The translations under genes and the position numbers were made by a program. The notes under the pieces are model-generated. The model saw only the letters and a list, made by a program, of their open reading frames with translations, searched no databases and was not told the DNA's origin. A stretch of 64,000 bases of DNA from Lysinibacillus sp. SGAir0095 (GTDB lineage: Bacteria; Bacillota; Bacilli; Bacillales_A; Planococcaceae): NCBI RefSeq assembly GCF_005491425.1, contig NZ_CP028083.1:2628001-2692000 (forward strand), written 5' to 3'. This document shows, piece after piece, positions 21,592 through 30,108 of this stretch. Within the stretch, counting starts at the first letter, position 1. Each line of letters begins with the position of its first letter.

Positions 21592-22473
21592 TTATTTTAC
21601 TTGCTGAGATAATGTTTCCACAAGATCCGGCAGCCAAGCCTCTATTGACTGGCAAGTAAATCCTGCCTGAATCGATTTTGCCTGAGACATATACCAGTCT
21701 TTCGGAACTGCAAACGGAGATCTTGACTCCTCATCTCCAACAAGGGCTATTTTTGCTTTCTTCCCAACATTCCATTCAATCATTTCCATTAATTCTTTTA
21801 ATGAATAGGTACCAGTTGAAGTTGCATTAAATGGTCCTTCAACTCCTGAGAACCCTGCGAATTGTAAAAAGCGTCCTGCATCGTCGGATAAAATATAAGA
21901 CATGCGAGCCTCCATATTTAAGAAGCTAATGACTTTTTCTTCTGAAACCCTTTCAATATGAAAATGCAATCGTCTTGTATAATCGTCTTCACCTAAAACG
22001 ATTGGAAAACGCACGGCAACAACAGGAAATTCAGCCTTTTGAAAGAATACCGCTTCGGCTTGACGTTTCCCTTCACCATAAGAGAAATCCGTTACACTTC
22101 CATTTCGAATCTCATAATTATATGGATCAAAATCTCCTTCAGAAAGATTGGCCCCTAAATCTAAATAAGTAGACATCGTGGAGGTGAATACATATTTTTT
22201 GGTATTCCCATTAAAAATTTCGCAAGCCGCCAATGCATCATTTGGTGAAAAACAAATATTATCGTAAATAATATCCCATTGTGAGTTTTTAAAGGTAGTT
22301 GCCAAATCACGTTTATTTGTTCGATCTACAATGACATGATCTACCTTATCTCCAAAAGAGTGCGCAGTTTTCCCACGAGTTGCAATTGTTACTTCATGCC
22401 CCTCTGCTACAAGTGTTTCCACTAGCTTTTTTCCAAAGAATCTCGTACCGCCAAATACTAAAATCTTTTTCAC
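21592..22473 (-). CDS. NAD-dependent epimerase/dehydratase family protein (extended SDR)
   Basis: A 293-residue Rossmann-fold protein. Seen: the N-terminal nucleotide site FGGTRFFGK (8-16) and a DRTNKRDL segment typical of atypical extended SDRs. The classical YxxxK is not obvious: SYGEGKRQAEAVF near 131 keeps a Tyr and Lys in similar positions. The substrate is unknown. It starts at a GTG with AAGGGGGA upstream, 14 bp after the DUF4097 gene, and is the last gene of a three-gene operon. It might act on a nucleotide sugar, but that is only inference. Confidence 0.8.
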   Translation of the reverse strand: MKKILVFGGTRFFGKKLVETLVAEGHEVTIATRGKTAHSFGDKVDHVIVDRTNKRDLATTFKNSQWDIIYDNICFSPNDALAACEIFNGNTKKYVFTSTMSTYLDLGANLSEGDFDPYNYEIRNGSVTDFSYGEGKRQAEAVFFQKAEFPVVAVRFPIVLGEDDYTRRLHFHIERVSEEKVISFLNMEARMSYILSDDAGRFLQFAGFSGVEGPFNATSTGTYSLKELMEMIEWNVGKKAKIALVGDEESRSPFAVPKDWYMSQAKSIQAGFTCQSIEAWLPDLVETLSQQVK

Positions 22474-22487
22474 TATGTTATCCCCCT

Positions 22488-23537
22488 TTATGCTTCCTGC
22501 AAAACTGCTGTTGCTACCGTGATACGTCCATTATCAGTTTTGAAACGTATCGGTATTGAACCATCCCCAAATTCAAATTTCTTTCCTTTTTCTCCATAAA
22601 CACTGACGCGACCAGAATCCGTCTTAACAGAAAGAGAGACATCATTTAACACTTCATCCGTTTTTAAAAGAATGCTTCCATTATCTGTTTTCCATTGCAA
22701 TGGTTTTGTTACCTGAGGAATATATCCTTCAATCCTGCCGTTATCAGTAGTTGCCCAAATTTCTCCCATTACTTCATTTATTTCTATACGACCATTGTCA
22801 GTTGAAAGCTCAAACCTTTCAGCTCGGGAGTGATTTACGCTTACTCGCCCATTATCTGTTGAAGCAACGACATTTGTGAAATTTGAATCATTCAAGATAA
22901 TTCGTCCATTATCCGATTTCGCTTTTAATGTTCTTGCCAATAATGATTTCATAAATATTTTCCCGTTATCCGTCTCGATTTTTATCTTTTTAGCCTGTAG
23001 TGATTCAATTTCAATTTTCCCATTCTCATTCACCATTGTTATTTTTTCATATAATTTTTGAGGCAGTTGAATTGTTACATCAACTGATGCTAAACCAAAG
23101 CTAAAATGAATAAAGAAAAATTTCTTAAAACCCTCTTCACGCTTGATGCGAATTTTCAATGTATTTTCGATAACTTCCATTGTAGCCTTCGTTTTCCCAT
23201 CCTGATCTATCACATTAATAGTTGGTTTATCGTCCTCGGAAGGAATAACAGTTATATTTGCCTTATCAGCTTTAATGTCAACATTTTGAAAATACGGATT
23301 TACATCGGGATTCATTTCTACGTGCGAAACAAACTCTTCTTCTGAGTATGCAGCTAAAAGTTCCATTGCCAGCTCATCGACAGGCCCTAAAGATTCAACT
23401 ATTGCTTCTTCATTTTTACCTTCTGCCCTACCATTAGCAAAATATTCTCTAAAGTCACGTAATATATCTTTTCGTTCGTCTTCCTTTAATAAAAATAATT
23501 CCTTCTCAAGTACTTCTAGAAATTTTTCCTCAGACAT
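22488..23537 (-). CDS. HAAS (DUF1700) plus DUF4097 beta-repeat protein
   Basis: A 349-residue protein. The first ~65 residues form a helical HAAS/DUF1700 domain (MSEEKFLEVLEKELFLL...SLGPVDELAMELLAAY), a domain commonly paired with PadR regulators. The rest is a DUF4097-type beta-solenoid in which the core DNGRI or DNGKI recurs at about 20-residue steps. No membrane segment is clear. The ATG directly follows the padR stop, with GGGGGAGG inside padR. Family proteins are linked to envelope-stress sensing, but the function here is not established. Confidence 0.85.
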   Translation of the reverse strand: MSEEKFLEVLEKELFLLKEDERKDILRDFREYFANGRAEGKNEEAIVESLGPVDELAMELLAAYSEEEFVSHVEMNPDVNPYFQNVDIKADKANITVIPSEDDKPTINVIDQDGKTKATMEVIENTLKIRIKREEGFKKFFFIHFSFGLASVDVTIQLPQKLYEKITMVNENGKIEIESLQAKKIKIETDNGKIFMKSLLARTLKAKSDNGRIILNDSNFTNVVASTDNGRVSVNHSRAERFELSTDNGRIEINEVMGEIWATTDNGRIEGYIPQVTKPLQWKTDNGSILLKTDEVLNDVSLSVKTDSGRVSVYGEKGKKFEFGDGSIPIRFKTDNGRITVATAVLQEA

Positions 23538-23855
23538 TTACTTTTCCTCCCCCTGAATTAATTCATTTACACCTTTACTAAAGTTCTGCCACTCCTCACG
23601 AAGTTCCTTTAAATTCCCTTTGCCTAAAACTGTAATTTGATAATATTTACGTGGTGGTCCTTCAGTTGATTCTTTTAGATATGTTGTAAAATATCCCTCC
23701 GACGTTAGTCTTCTTAATAGTGGATAAACAGAACCCTCTGAGATCTCTATCTGATTTGAAATAGCTTGAACTAGTTCATAACCATACATATCTTGTTGAT
23801 CTACAAGAGCAAGGACACATAAATTTAATACACCCTTCTTAAATTGAACGTTCAA
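23538..23855 (-). CDS. PadR-family transcriptional regulator
   Basis: A winged-helix regulator of 105 residues (from [18 protein letters not shown]) with [29 protein letters not shown] and the wing [11 protein letters not shown] reading frame from a GTG at 23873 exists, but that codon lies inside the palindrome with no ribosome site. TTG 23855 is preceded by AGAGGTGA and gives the family's usual N-terminus. It probably represses its own operon through the adjacent palindrome. Confidence 0.9.
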   Translation of the reverse strand: MNVQFKKGVLNLCVLALVDQQDMYGYELVQAISNQIEISEGSVYPLLRRLTSEGYFTTYLKESTEGPPRKYYQITVLGKGNLKELREEWQNFSKGVNELIQGEEK

Positions 23856-23870
23856 GTTCTTCACCTCTTC

Positions 23871-23895
23871 CACTACTGTTCATTATACAGTAGTG
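23871..23895 (-). promoter_or_regulatory. PadR operator palindrome containing the -10 box
   Basis: A perfect inverted repeat CACTACTGT/ACAGTAGTG with a 7-bp centre. On the minus strand the centre contains TATAAT. It lies 16 bp before the padR TTG start, so a bound regulator would occlude the promoter. No strong -35 was found. Confidence 0.7.
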
Positions 23896-24058
23896 TATCA
23901 TGCACGTATTATTCATTGCAAGGTACTAACTAATATTTATCGAAAAATTCAGATACTATTACTTCTAAATTGTGAAATTTATTTGATAATGAATAATAAT
24001 TAGCATCAAAACTACTCTAGTTTAAGTTAGTACTGCAACGGGAATGTAAACGTGTGTA

Positions 24059-24165
24059 CATACATTATTTATGTATGGCCAGCCATCTTGCACTATAAGA
24101 CGAGAGATATGCAGATACAAGAAAGTGGTTGCTTCATAATATCCGAGTCAACCACTTTTCTTTTT
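24059..24165 (+). ncRNA. Orphan structured leader or small RNA with intrinsic terminator
   Basis: In order on the plus strand: inverted repeat CATACAT/ATGTATG (24059-24077), the short palindrome TGGCCAGCCA, then a terminator with arms AAAGTGGTTG/CAACCACTTT (24122-24158) and TTCTTTTT. All genes upstream for 24 kb are on the minus strand, so this terminator ends no known gene. The SDR gene begins 57 bp later, so it may be an attenuator for that gene or an independent small RNA. No known riboswitch class was recognised. Confidence 0.45.
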
Positions 24166-24221
24166 AGGACAATTTCATGTATTTTATGATTATCCAATAA
24201 AAATAAAAAAGTAGGGATATT

Positions 24222-24968
24222 ATGTTTGTAGATAAAACTGTTATCATCACTGGGGCCGCCATGGGGATTGGAAAAGAAGTTGCAACTCAATATGCACAGG
24301 CTGGTGCTTCTGTTGTTATGGCAGATATAAATGAAGAACTAGGTCAATCCATTGCGAAAGAACTTGTTAGTAATGGCTACAAGGTTATTTTCGTTCCAAC
24401 CGATATACGCAAAGAGCAAGACGTTATTCATTTAATGACATCTGCTGTCGAACACTTTAAAACGATTGATATTCTCATTAACAATGCCGGTATTTTCAAA
24501 TCAATTTCACCTTATGATATTCCGATGGATATATTTGATAATATCATCAATACAAATTTACGAAGTGTCTTTTTGTGTTCAAGAGAAGCTGCTAAGTTTA
24601 TGAGATTAAATTCAAAAGGTGGCTCAATTGTATCCTTAGCTTCAACACGTGCATTTATGTCAGAACCTAATTCTGAATCCTACGCTGCAACGAAAGGTGG
24701 AATTGTTGCACTTACCCATGCACTTGCCAGTTCGCTTGGAACTGATTCAATTCGGGTAAACTGTATTTCGCCAGGTTGGATTGAAACCGGTGATTATGAC
24801 GATTTAAGAGAGATAGACCATCTCCAACATTTTTCTGGTCGTGTAGGAAGACCGGATGATATTGCACGTGCTTGTTTTTATTTAACAGATGAAAAGAATA
24901 CTTTTGTTACAGGCATGAATTTGACAGTTGATGGCGGGATGACAAAAAAGATGATTTATGAAGAATAA
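24222..24968 (+). CDS. Short-chain dehydrogenase/reductase (classical SDR)
   Basis: A 248-residue NAD(P)-dependent oxidoreductase. Seen: cofactor motif TGAAMGIG (10-17), NNAG (87-90), catalytic Ser near 137-141, Tyr154 and Lys158 (SYAATKGG), and a C-terminal VTGMNLTVDGGM typical of the glucose-dehydrogenase/FabG-like group. An acidic residue at the end of the second strand (MADINEE) suggests NAD preference. The substrate is unknown. It has its own promoter region with a hairpin-rich leader and a downstream terminator, so it is monocistronic. Confidence 0.9.
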   Translation: MFVDKTVIITGAAMGIGKEVATQYAQAGASVVMADINEELGQSIAKELVSNGYKVIFVPTDIRKEQDVIHLMTSAVEHFKTIDILINNAGIFKSISPYDIPMDIFDNIINTNLRSVFLCSREAAKFMRLNSKGGSIVSLASTRAFMSEPNSESYAATKGGIVALTHALASSLGTDSIRVNCISPGWIETGDYDDLREIDHLQHFSGRVGRPDDIARACFYLTDEKNTFVTGMNLTVDGGMTKKMIYEE

Positions 24969-24978
24969 AGTGAAGTTG

Positions 24979-25012
24979 ATCGACTAACACCTCTTAGTTA
25001 GTCGATTTTTTT
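24979..25012 (+). terminator. Rho-independent terminator of the SDR gene
   Basis: Arms ATCGACTAAC/GTTAGTCGAT followed by eight T, 11 bp past the stop. Confidence 0.9.
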
Positions 25013-25090
25013 GACTTCAGATTTAATAGCAACATTATAAATATACGCATATATTACAAATAGCTTATATCGGGAAAGGAGTTAGCGAAC

Positions 25091-25579
25091 ATGAATCCTC
25101 CCAAAACAAATTTTTCTAAACCAAAAATCTTTCTTAACCCCCAATCAGATAGTCATGTAAATCAAGACTCTTACAATATCTCGTATTTGGACGAGAAAAT
25201 TAGTACCGATTTAAAACAAATCATTGAAAAACAAGCAATACTGGAACAATCACTCATTAAATTTCACCAAATAATTAATAATCTCATGCTAAATACAAAA
25301 TACTCAACTAATCTTTTAAGTAGTCACTTAAAAATTCTTCAAAACACAATGATTGAACTGATGAATAAACCTGTTCAAAATGAAGAGTTCCTTAAAATCA
25401 TGAGGAAAACTGTGCCATCAAAGAACATAAAGAAAATCTATGTAAACGGCTCCCCCATTGAAGTCAGTGCTTTGCTTGATTTCCATGAACGTAAAAATTC
25501 AGTAACCTTTTTAACACCGGATAATCACACATTAATAGTGGATATAACACAGATAAATGGATTTGAACTACAGCAATAA
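25091..25579 (+). CDS. Hypothetical protein with helical middle and beta-rich C-terminus
   Basis: 162 residues, family not recognised. Residues 1-30 are polar and Asn/Pro-rich. About 32-100 is helical (LDEKISTDLKQIIEKQAILEQ...), likely coiled coil. The last ~45 residues look like short strands (KKIYVNGSPIEVSALLDF, NSVTFLTPDNHTLIVDITQING). There is no signal peptide or membrane span. A strong GGAAAGGAG site precedes the ATG. It stands alone between two terminators. The C-terminal part could be a small binding domain; no function is proposed. Confidence 0.75.
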   Translation: MNPPKTNFSKPKIFLNPQSDSHVNQDSYNISYLDEKISTDLKQIIEKQAILEQSLIKFHQIINNLMLNTKYSTNLLSSHLKILQNTMIELMNKPVQNEEFLKIMRKTVPSKNIKKIYVNGSPIEVSALLDFHERKNSVTFLTPDNHTLIVDITQINGFELQQ

Positions 25580-25617
25580 AAAACCTGTACAGATCTCATG
25601 TAGGAGTTGTACAGGTT
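25580..25617 (-). terminator. Terminator between convergent genes (serves the hemolysin-III gene)
   Basis: Stem AACCTGTACA/TGTACAGGTT; on the minus strand it is followed by a run of six T. It also ends the plus-strand hypothetical gene by position. Confidence 0.8.
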
Positions 25618-25621
25618 CGTT

Positions 25622-26263
25622 CTACATATAAAAGTAAACTGTAAGATACATAAACAAGCTACCACCCATTACAAACACATGCCATATCGCATGATTGTAT
25701 GGGATTTTCTTATTTTTATAAAAATAAGTTCCAATTGTATAACTTATACCCCCTGCTAGAAGAAGGAGAAATCCGTTCATAGTAATAAATTCCAACATCT
25801 GCTTATAAAAGACAATCGCAAGCCACCCCATACCTAAATAAACAAGGAGTGATAACCTTTGAAATCGGTGTACAAAGTACATTTTAAAGACAATGCCTAT
25901 TAGTGCCAATCCCCACTCTATGGAAAAAATTATCCACCCTGATTTACCTCCAATCGCTATTAAGGCAACTGGTGTATAAGTCCCTGCAATCATCAGAAAT
26001 ATCGAGCTATGATCCAGCTTTTTCAGAAAACTTTTATGTGTAGGCCATGCGTGATACATAGTTGATGCCGCATATAAACAAAACATAGAAATACCAAAAA
26101 TAAGATAGCTAACAAATTCAATAGATGAGCCTTCAACACGCGCTTTTTGAACCAAAAGTAAAGTAGCTGGGATCGAAAGAATTGCACCTATTCCATGACT
26201 TATTGAATTCAATAGTTCTTCCTTCTTGCTATAACTACTCTGAACAGCCGTCAATTGTGCCAT
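25622..26263 (-). CDS. Hemolysin III / YqfA-family membrane protein (PAQR-like)
   Basis: A 213-residue, seven-helix membrane protein. Family signatures: LNSISHGIGA near the N-terminus, STMYHAW, KLDHSSIFLMIAGTYTP and a C-terminal NHAIWHVFVM. The conserved His and Asp residues are those of the PAQR/hemolysin-III superfamily that may bind a metal. Despite the name, haemolytic activity is not shown for most members. A GTG three codons upstream falls inside the GAGGTGA ribosome site, so ATG 26263 is used. The 300 bp upstream is AT-rich with no recognised element. Confidence 0.88.
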   Translation of the reverse strand: MAQLTAVQSSYSKKEELLNSISHGIGAILSIPATLLLVQKARVEGSSIEFVSYLIFGISMFCLYAASTMYHAWPTHKSFLKKLDHSSIFLMIAGTYTPVALIAIGGKSGWIIFSIEWGLALIGIVFKMYFVHRFQRLSLLVYLGMGWLAIVFYKQMLEFITMNGFLLLLAGGISYTIGTYFYKNKKIPYNHAIWHVFVMGGSLFMYLTVYFYM

Positions 26264-26516
26264 TTTATTCACCTCATGTTAATACTATCTCATAATGATT
26301 CAAATACAAGAATAGTTAGTTGTAACAAATTTCAAATGATATTTGTCATAGAACTTTCAAAGTCTCATTTGATAAAAATAGATATAAAAATTTTACACAA
26401 AATGCTCTTTTTGGTCAAAATTACAATAAAATCTCTTAATCAAGTTGACGAGTTACAAAGATTGTATTACAGTTTTCACGAATAACACCTTGTTATATAA
26501 CAAAACTTACTAAAAA

Positions 26517-26554
26517 AACCGAATAAGGACATGTGCGAAATGTCCAATATTCGG
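26517..26554 (-). terminator. Rho-independent terminator of the OFA-type MFS gene
   Basis: Nested arms CCGAATA/TATTCGG and GGACAT/ATGTCC, then GGTTTTTTTAG on the minus strand. Confidence 0.85.
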
Positions 26555-26573
26555 CAGTTTAACTAATTTTCTA

Positions 26574-27854
26574 TTAAGATGTTGTAGTTGAAAGATCTGC
26601 AACAGAATCTTTTTTATTTTGTTCTAAAGATTTTTTCTTTTTATTTACATCAGCACGTAGCAATAATGAAATTAGAAGTGAAACTGCAATCAGACCAGTA
26701 AATAGATAGAACACTGGAATATAGCTATCATACATATTTTTCACTGTACTAACGATGATTGGACCAAAAACGCCACCTAAAGACCATGTTGTTAATAGAT
26801 AACCATGGATTACTCCAAGCTGCTTTGTACCAAATAAATCACTTGCATATGCAGGTAGGTTAGAGAATCCACCGCCATAACAACTTACTACTAAGAAGAT
26901 GAATAATTGGAAGATGATAACGTTTGTTGTATACGGTAATACTGCAAATGTGATAACTTGAATTGTAAAGAAGATAACAAAGATATTTGTACGACCAATA
27001 TAGTCAGAGAATGCTGCCCAGATTAATCGGCCACCACCATTAAATAATCCCATTACACCAACCATTGTTGCAGCTCCAGCAACAGATAGCCCTACAATTT
27101 CTTGAGCCATTGGTGAAGCAACAGAAATCATCATAATACCTGCCGTTACATTCACTAAGTGCATGGACCAAAGCATCCAGAACTGTCTTGTTTTAACAGC
27201 TTCTTTTGCAGTCATTTGCGCTAAATCTTGTTTTACTTTTTTCTCACCAGATTCAGTTGCCTTCTTCATTCCTTCAGGCATAAACCCTTTAACTGGAGGT
27301 GCAATATAAGAAGCCCCTAAAATCATTAAGATAAAGTAACTTACCCCTAAGATAAAGTAAGTAGTTGAAATCCCTACACCCTCCATTAAATTTGCTGCTA
27401 CAGGAGCAGTAATTAAAGCACCTGATCCGAACCCTAATACAGCCATCCCTGTTGCTAATCCGCGACGATCAGGGAACCATTTTACTAAAGTCGATACTGG
27501 AGCAATGTATCCGATACCCATACCTAAACCACTTAAAACTCCGTATGTTAACCAATATAACACAACAGAATCCATGAGTATTGCTAAACCAGCACCTGCT
27601 TGTCCAGCTCCAAATAATACAGCAGCAACCATTGCTGATTTTCTTGGGCCCATTTTTTCTACTAAACTACCAAAAAGTGCTGCTGCAAAACCAGCAAGAC
27701 CCATCATAATTGTAAAGGCTACAGTAACGTTCGTTTCACTCCATCCCATCTCTGTTACGATTGGAAGTTTATATACACTGTAGGCATACGCCCCTCCAAT
27801 TGATAGATGAATTGCTATGGCAGAAAGAGCGATTAACCATCGATTTTTCTTCAT
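26574..27854 (-). CDS. OFA-family MFS transporter (oxalate/formate antiporter type)
   Basis: 426 residues with 12 predicted membrane spans. Seen: an N-terminal LSIGGAYAYSVY segment, GLGMGIGYIAPVSTLVKWFPDRRGLATGMAVLGFG (the OFA loop and helix-5 region), an expanded cytoplasmic loop near 190-215 and a polar Lys-rich tail. The family moves small organic anions such as oxalate, formate, lactate or pyruvate; the substrate here is unknown. A 680-bp non-coding stretch precedes it, which leaves room for regulation. Confidence 0.87.
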   Translation of the reverse strand: MKKNRWLIALSAIAIHLSIGGAYAYSVYKLPIVTEMGWSETNVTVAFTIMMGLAGFAAALFGSLVEKMGPRKSAMVAAVLFGAGQAGAGLAILMDSVVLYWLTYGVLSGLGMGIGYIAPVSTLVKWFPDRRGLATGMAVLGFGSGALITAPVAANLMEGVGISTTYFILGVSYFILMILGASYIAPPVKGFMPEGMKKATESGEKKVKQDLAQMTAKEAVKTRQFWMLWSMHLVNVTAGIMMISVASPMAQEIVGLSVAGAATMVGVMGLFNGGGRLIWAAFSDYIGRTNIFVIFFTIQVITFAVLPYTTNVIIFQLFIFLVVSCYGGGFSNLPAYASDLFGTKQLGVIHGYLLTTWSLGGVFGPIIVSTVKNMYDSYIPVFYLFTGLIAVSLLISLLLRADVNKKKKSLEQNKKDSVADLSTTTS

Positions 27855-27859
27855 AATTC

Positions 27860-28470
27860 TCTTTTAGCCCCTCTCTTTGTAAATGTGATAAAGTTGTGAA
27901 CAACTCTATCTCAAGATAACATTTACAAAATGTGAAATGCAATAGTTTTTTCAAAAAAATTATTTGTGTAAAAGAGATTTTTTCTGCATTTCATAGAAAA
28001 TATGAAGATAAGCGCAATTCCCCTACTTATATAGAAGTAGAAAAATCATTCAAAATTGCTTTCATCCTATAATTCAACGGAACCATGCAAGCTCTTGTTA
28101 TAAAACAGTTAAAACCTTCACAAAACGACATTTACAGAGATTTTAACACAGATATTAGAGTAGAATTTAAATGCATTTAAAAGTAAATTGCATACATTTT
28201 GTAGAATAAATAATATACAAATTATTTATTAATGGAACATCTCGCCAATTTATATACCCTTCCTATTTATGCTATTACATAATAGCTCTATGATATATCA
28301 GAATAATTTTTATACCACGAAATTCACGAAACAAAATTATTCCGCTATTATGTAGAATAATTTTTCATAAAAGAGAAAATTTCAATTCCAGATTTTAAAA
28401 TTTCTTAATCAATTGAATAATTTTGTTGATTGTTGATGGAATACATTTCTGATACAAAACTCCATTATAC
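27860..28470. other. AT-rich non-coding stretch between UspA and MFS genes
   Basis: About 610 bp with no credible reading frame. It contains a short palindrome GCTATTA..TAATAGC near 28271 and two similar AGAATAATTTTT segments (near 28299 and 28353), which could be operator sites. No RNA family or promoter could be named with confidence. Confidence 0.4.
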
Positions 28471-28504
28471 AAAAAACACCCATTTCCTGAAGAAATAGAT
28501 GTTC
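28471..28504 (-). terminator. Rho-independent terminator of the UspA gene
   Basis: Imperfect stem formed by ACACCCATTTC and GAAATAGATGT (G-T pairs) with a TTTTTTG tail on the minus strand. Confidence 0.75.
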
Positions 28505-28535
28505 ATGTTCTTTATAAAGATATAGCTAGTTTTTG

Positions 28536-28958
28536 TTACCGAACAAGTTGTACGTCACAGCTTGCTAAACGTACAATACTTTCTGCCACTGATCCAATGA
28601 CCATTTTTTCAAGATTATTAGCTCCTGTTGCTCCGCAAATCAGCAATTCGACACCAGAAAGGTCTGTTAAGATTTCCTTTGGGGAGCCCTCTTTGACAAC
28701 AACATCAACAACCGGAACTCCTGCAGCAACAACTTGATTTTTTAGCTGATCCATCTTTGTTAAACTTTCTTGTTTTAATTGTTCAGCGTAATTTAAGTCA
28801 TAGGCAGAAATAGAACCAAAGGATTTTGTATCAACTACGTTTACTAATTGAATGGTTGCATCATTATCTTTCGCTACAAGAATTGCACGGTCAAGAGCTT
28901 TCATTGACTGCTTTGAAAAATCAATTGCTACTGCAATTTTTTGATAATGCTTTATCAT
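28536..28958 (-). CDS. Universal stress protein, UspA family
   Basis: 140 residues, one Usp domain. It starts IAVAIDFSKQS and has the ATP-binding-type motif G-x2-G-x9-G-S in GATGANNLEKMVIGS near the C-terminus, so it probably binds ATP. Such proteins are cytoplasmic and induced by starvation or stress. The ribosome site GGAGGG and the terminator make it monocistronic. Confidence 0.93.
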   Translation of the reverse strand: MIKHYQKIAVAIDFSKQSMKALDRAILVAKDNDATIQLVNVVDTKSFGSISAYDLNYAEQLKQESLTKMDQLKNQVVAAGVPVVDVVVKEGSPKEILTDLSGVELLICGATGANNLEKMVIGSVAESIVRLASCDVQLVR

Positions 28959-29057
28959 AATCGCCCTCCAATATTATCATTATTTCATAGTACCCATTAT
29001 TATTTAAAATAAACGAAAAATAATGTAATTTTCGGGTAAACACTTAATTTTTATATC

Positions 29058-29915
29058 TTAACTTAGAGCTACTGCTTTTAGTTTTCTTGCCAGATTATAG
29101 AGATCTTCGCCATCCACTTTAAAATCAGTTCCCATCGAAACGGATAACTCGAAATGATTGTCTTTCGTCATCCGGACTTCTCCAACTCCAATAAAATTAA
29201 CTGTTTTCACCCGATTCAACCATTCTTTAATTGCCCAAAATTTATTTTCATAGCTTTTATTTAAAGGGTCTTTTTGGAAATTATCCAAAAAGACAATTGT
29301 CATTTCCATATCTTGATAACCAATGATCATTTCAGCAGCTGAATCAAGTAATTCGATATCTTTTATCAATCCCTTAACAATTCTATTTTTCCCAATATCG
29401 GCAGGTCCAATTTCATGGACAAATCTTGATAAAAGTTTTTTTCCTTTAACAGGAGAAAAATCTTCAGCAATTGTCCCACCAAAAAGCGTCATTTGCGCTG
29501 ATTCAAAAGCATTCGATTTCACTTTACGTTGGCTGATTTTTTTAATCACTGCAGAATCTTGTTCATTCTTCGGAATATTTTGTTCATCCATGACCATTGA
29601 TTTGTAAGCTCTCATTAATGCATTCTGTTTATGTCTCTTACTAATATTGACCGAAATTTCCATGTCCTTGCCACCAATTTGACGAATTCCTTCCCGCTCT
29701 AGATTGTATGGGCAAGTTGGAGTGTGATTGCTATATCTCCAAGTTTTATAATACCCTTTCTTCCCGCTACTATAGGATAATTTAGCAGGGCAATTCTCAG
29801 TAGGGCAATATAGCTTGCCCTTATATGCAGCAATATATTTCTTTTTGGTCATTAGTCTAATAGGTATCATCTTCATGTCATCTTCTGTTACGAATCTCGC
29901 TTTTGATATTCGCAT
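29058..29915 (-). CDS. Uncharacterised protein with N-terminal zinc-ribbon-like motif
   Basis: 285 residues, no confident family. Residues 37-68 carry C-x4-C-x21-H-x3-C within LYCPTENCPAKLSY...HTPTCPY, resembling the metal-binding N-domain seen in CoiA-like and related nuclease-associated proteins. A basic, likely DNA- or RNA-facing middle follows (KRHKQNALMRAYKSM, QRKVKSNAF), then a mixed alpha/beta C-terminus (about 150-285). No nuclease motif was recognised. GGAGG precedes the ATG. It is monocistronic, so context gives no role. Confidence 0.7.
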   Translation of the reverse strand: MRISKARFVTEDDMKMIPIRLMTKKKYIAAYKGKLYCPTENCPAKLSYSSGKKGYYKTWRYSNHTPTCPYNLEREGIRQIGGKDMEISVNISKRHKQNALMRAYKSMVMDEQNIPKNEQDSAVIKKISQRKVKSNAFESAQMTLFGGTIAEDFSPVKGKKLLSRFVHEIGPADIGKNRIVKGLIKDIELLDSAAEMIIGYQDMEMTIVFLDNFQKDPLNKSYENKFWAIKEWLNRVKTVNFIGVGEVRMTKDNHFELSVSMGTDFKVDGEDLYNLARKLKAVALS

Positions 29916-30059
29916 AAAAATACCTCCAATGAATTGAATTTAGTTTTTACATTGTCAACTACATTTAATTGAAAGAACGCAACTAATCAAAAGACTTATA
30001 ACCACAATCGTTCGATGCCCTTTTGCAAGACTAGGGAATTGTTATACTTTTCTCTGACG

Positions 30060-30098
30060 AAAAAAGCACACCATCTTTCGAACATTGATGATGTGCTT
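30060..30098 (-). terminator. Terminator of the cell-wall-peptide operon
   Basis: Arms GCACA..CATC / GATG..TGTGC with a TTTTTTC tail on the minus strand, directly after the ykfC-like gene. Confidence 0.85.
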
Positions 30099-30108
30099 CT
30101 AGCTGTCA

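Noticed and set aside
24046-24061. Possible CcpA cre site (ATGTAAACGTGTGTACA-like)
   Set aside because: It fits only the left half of the cre consensus and has wrong spacing in the right half.
24093-24290. Minus-strand reading frame of 65 residues opposite the SDR leader
   Set aside because: No ribosome site, it overlaps the start of a clear gene, and its composition is atypical.
26255-26485. Plus-strand reading frame of 76 residues upstream of the hemolysin-III gene
   Set aside because: It covers only an AT-rich intergenic region, and no ribosome site or family was seen.
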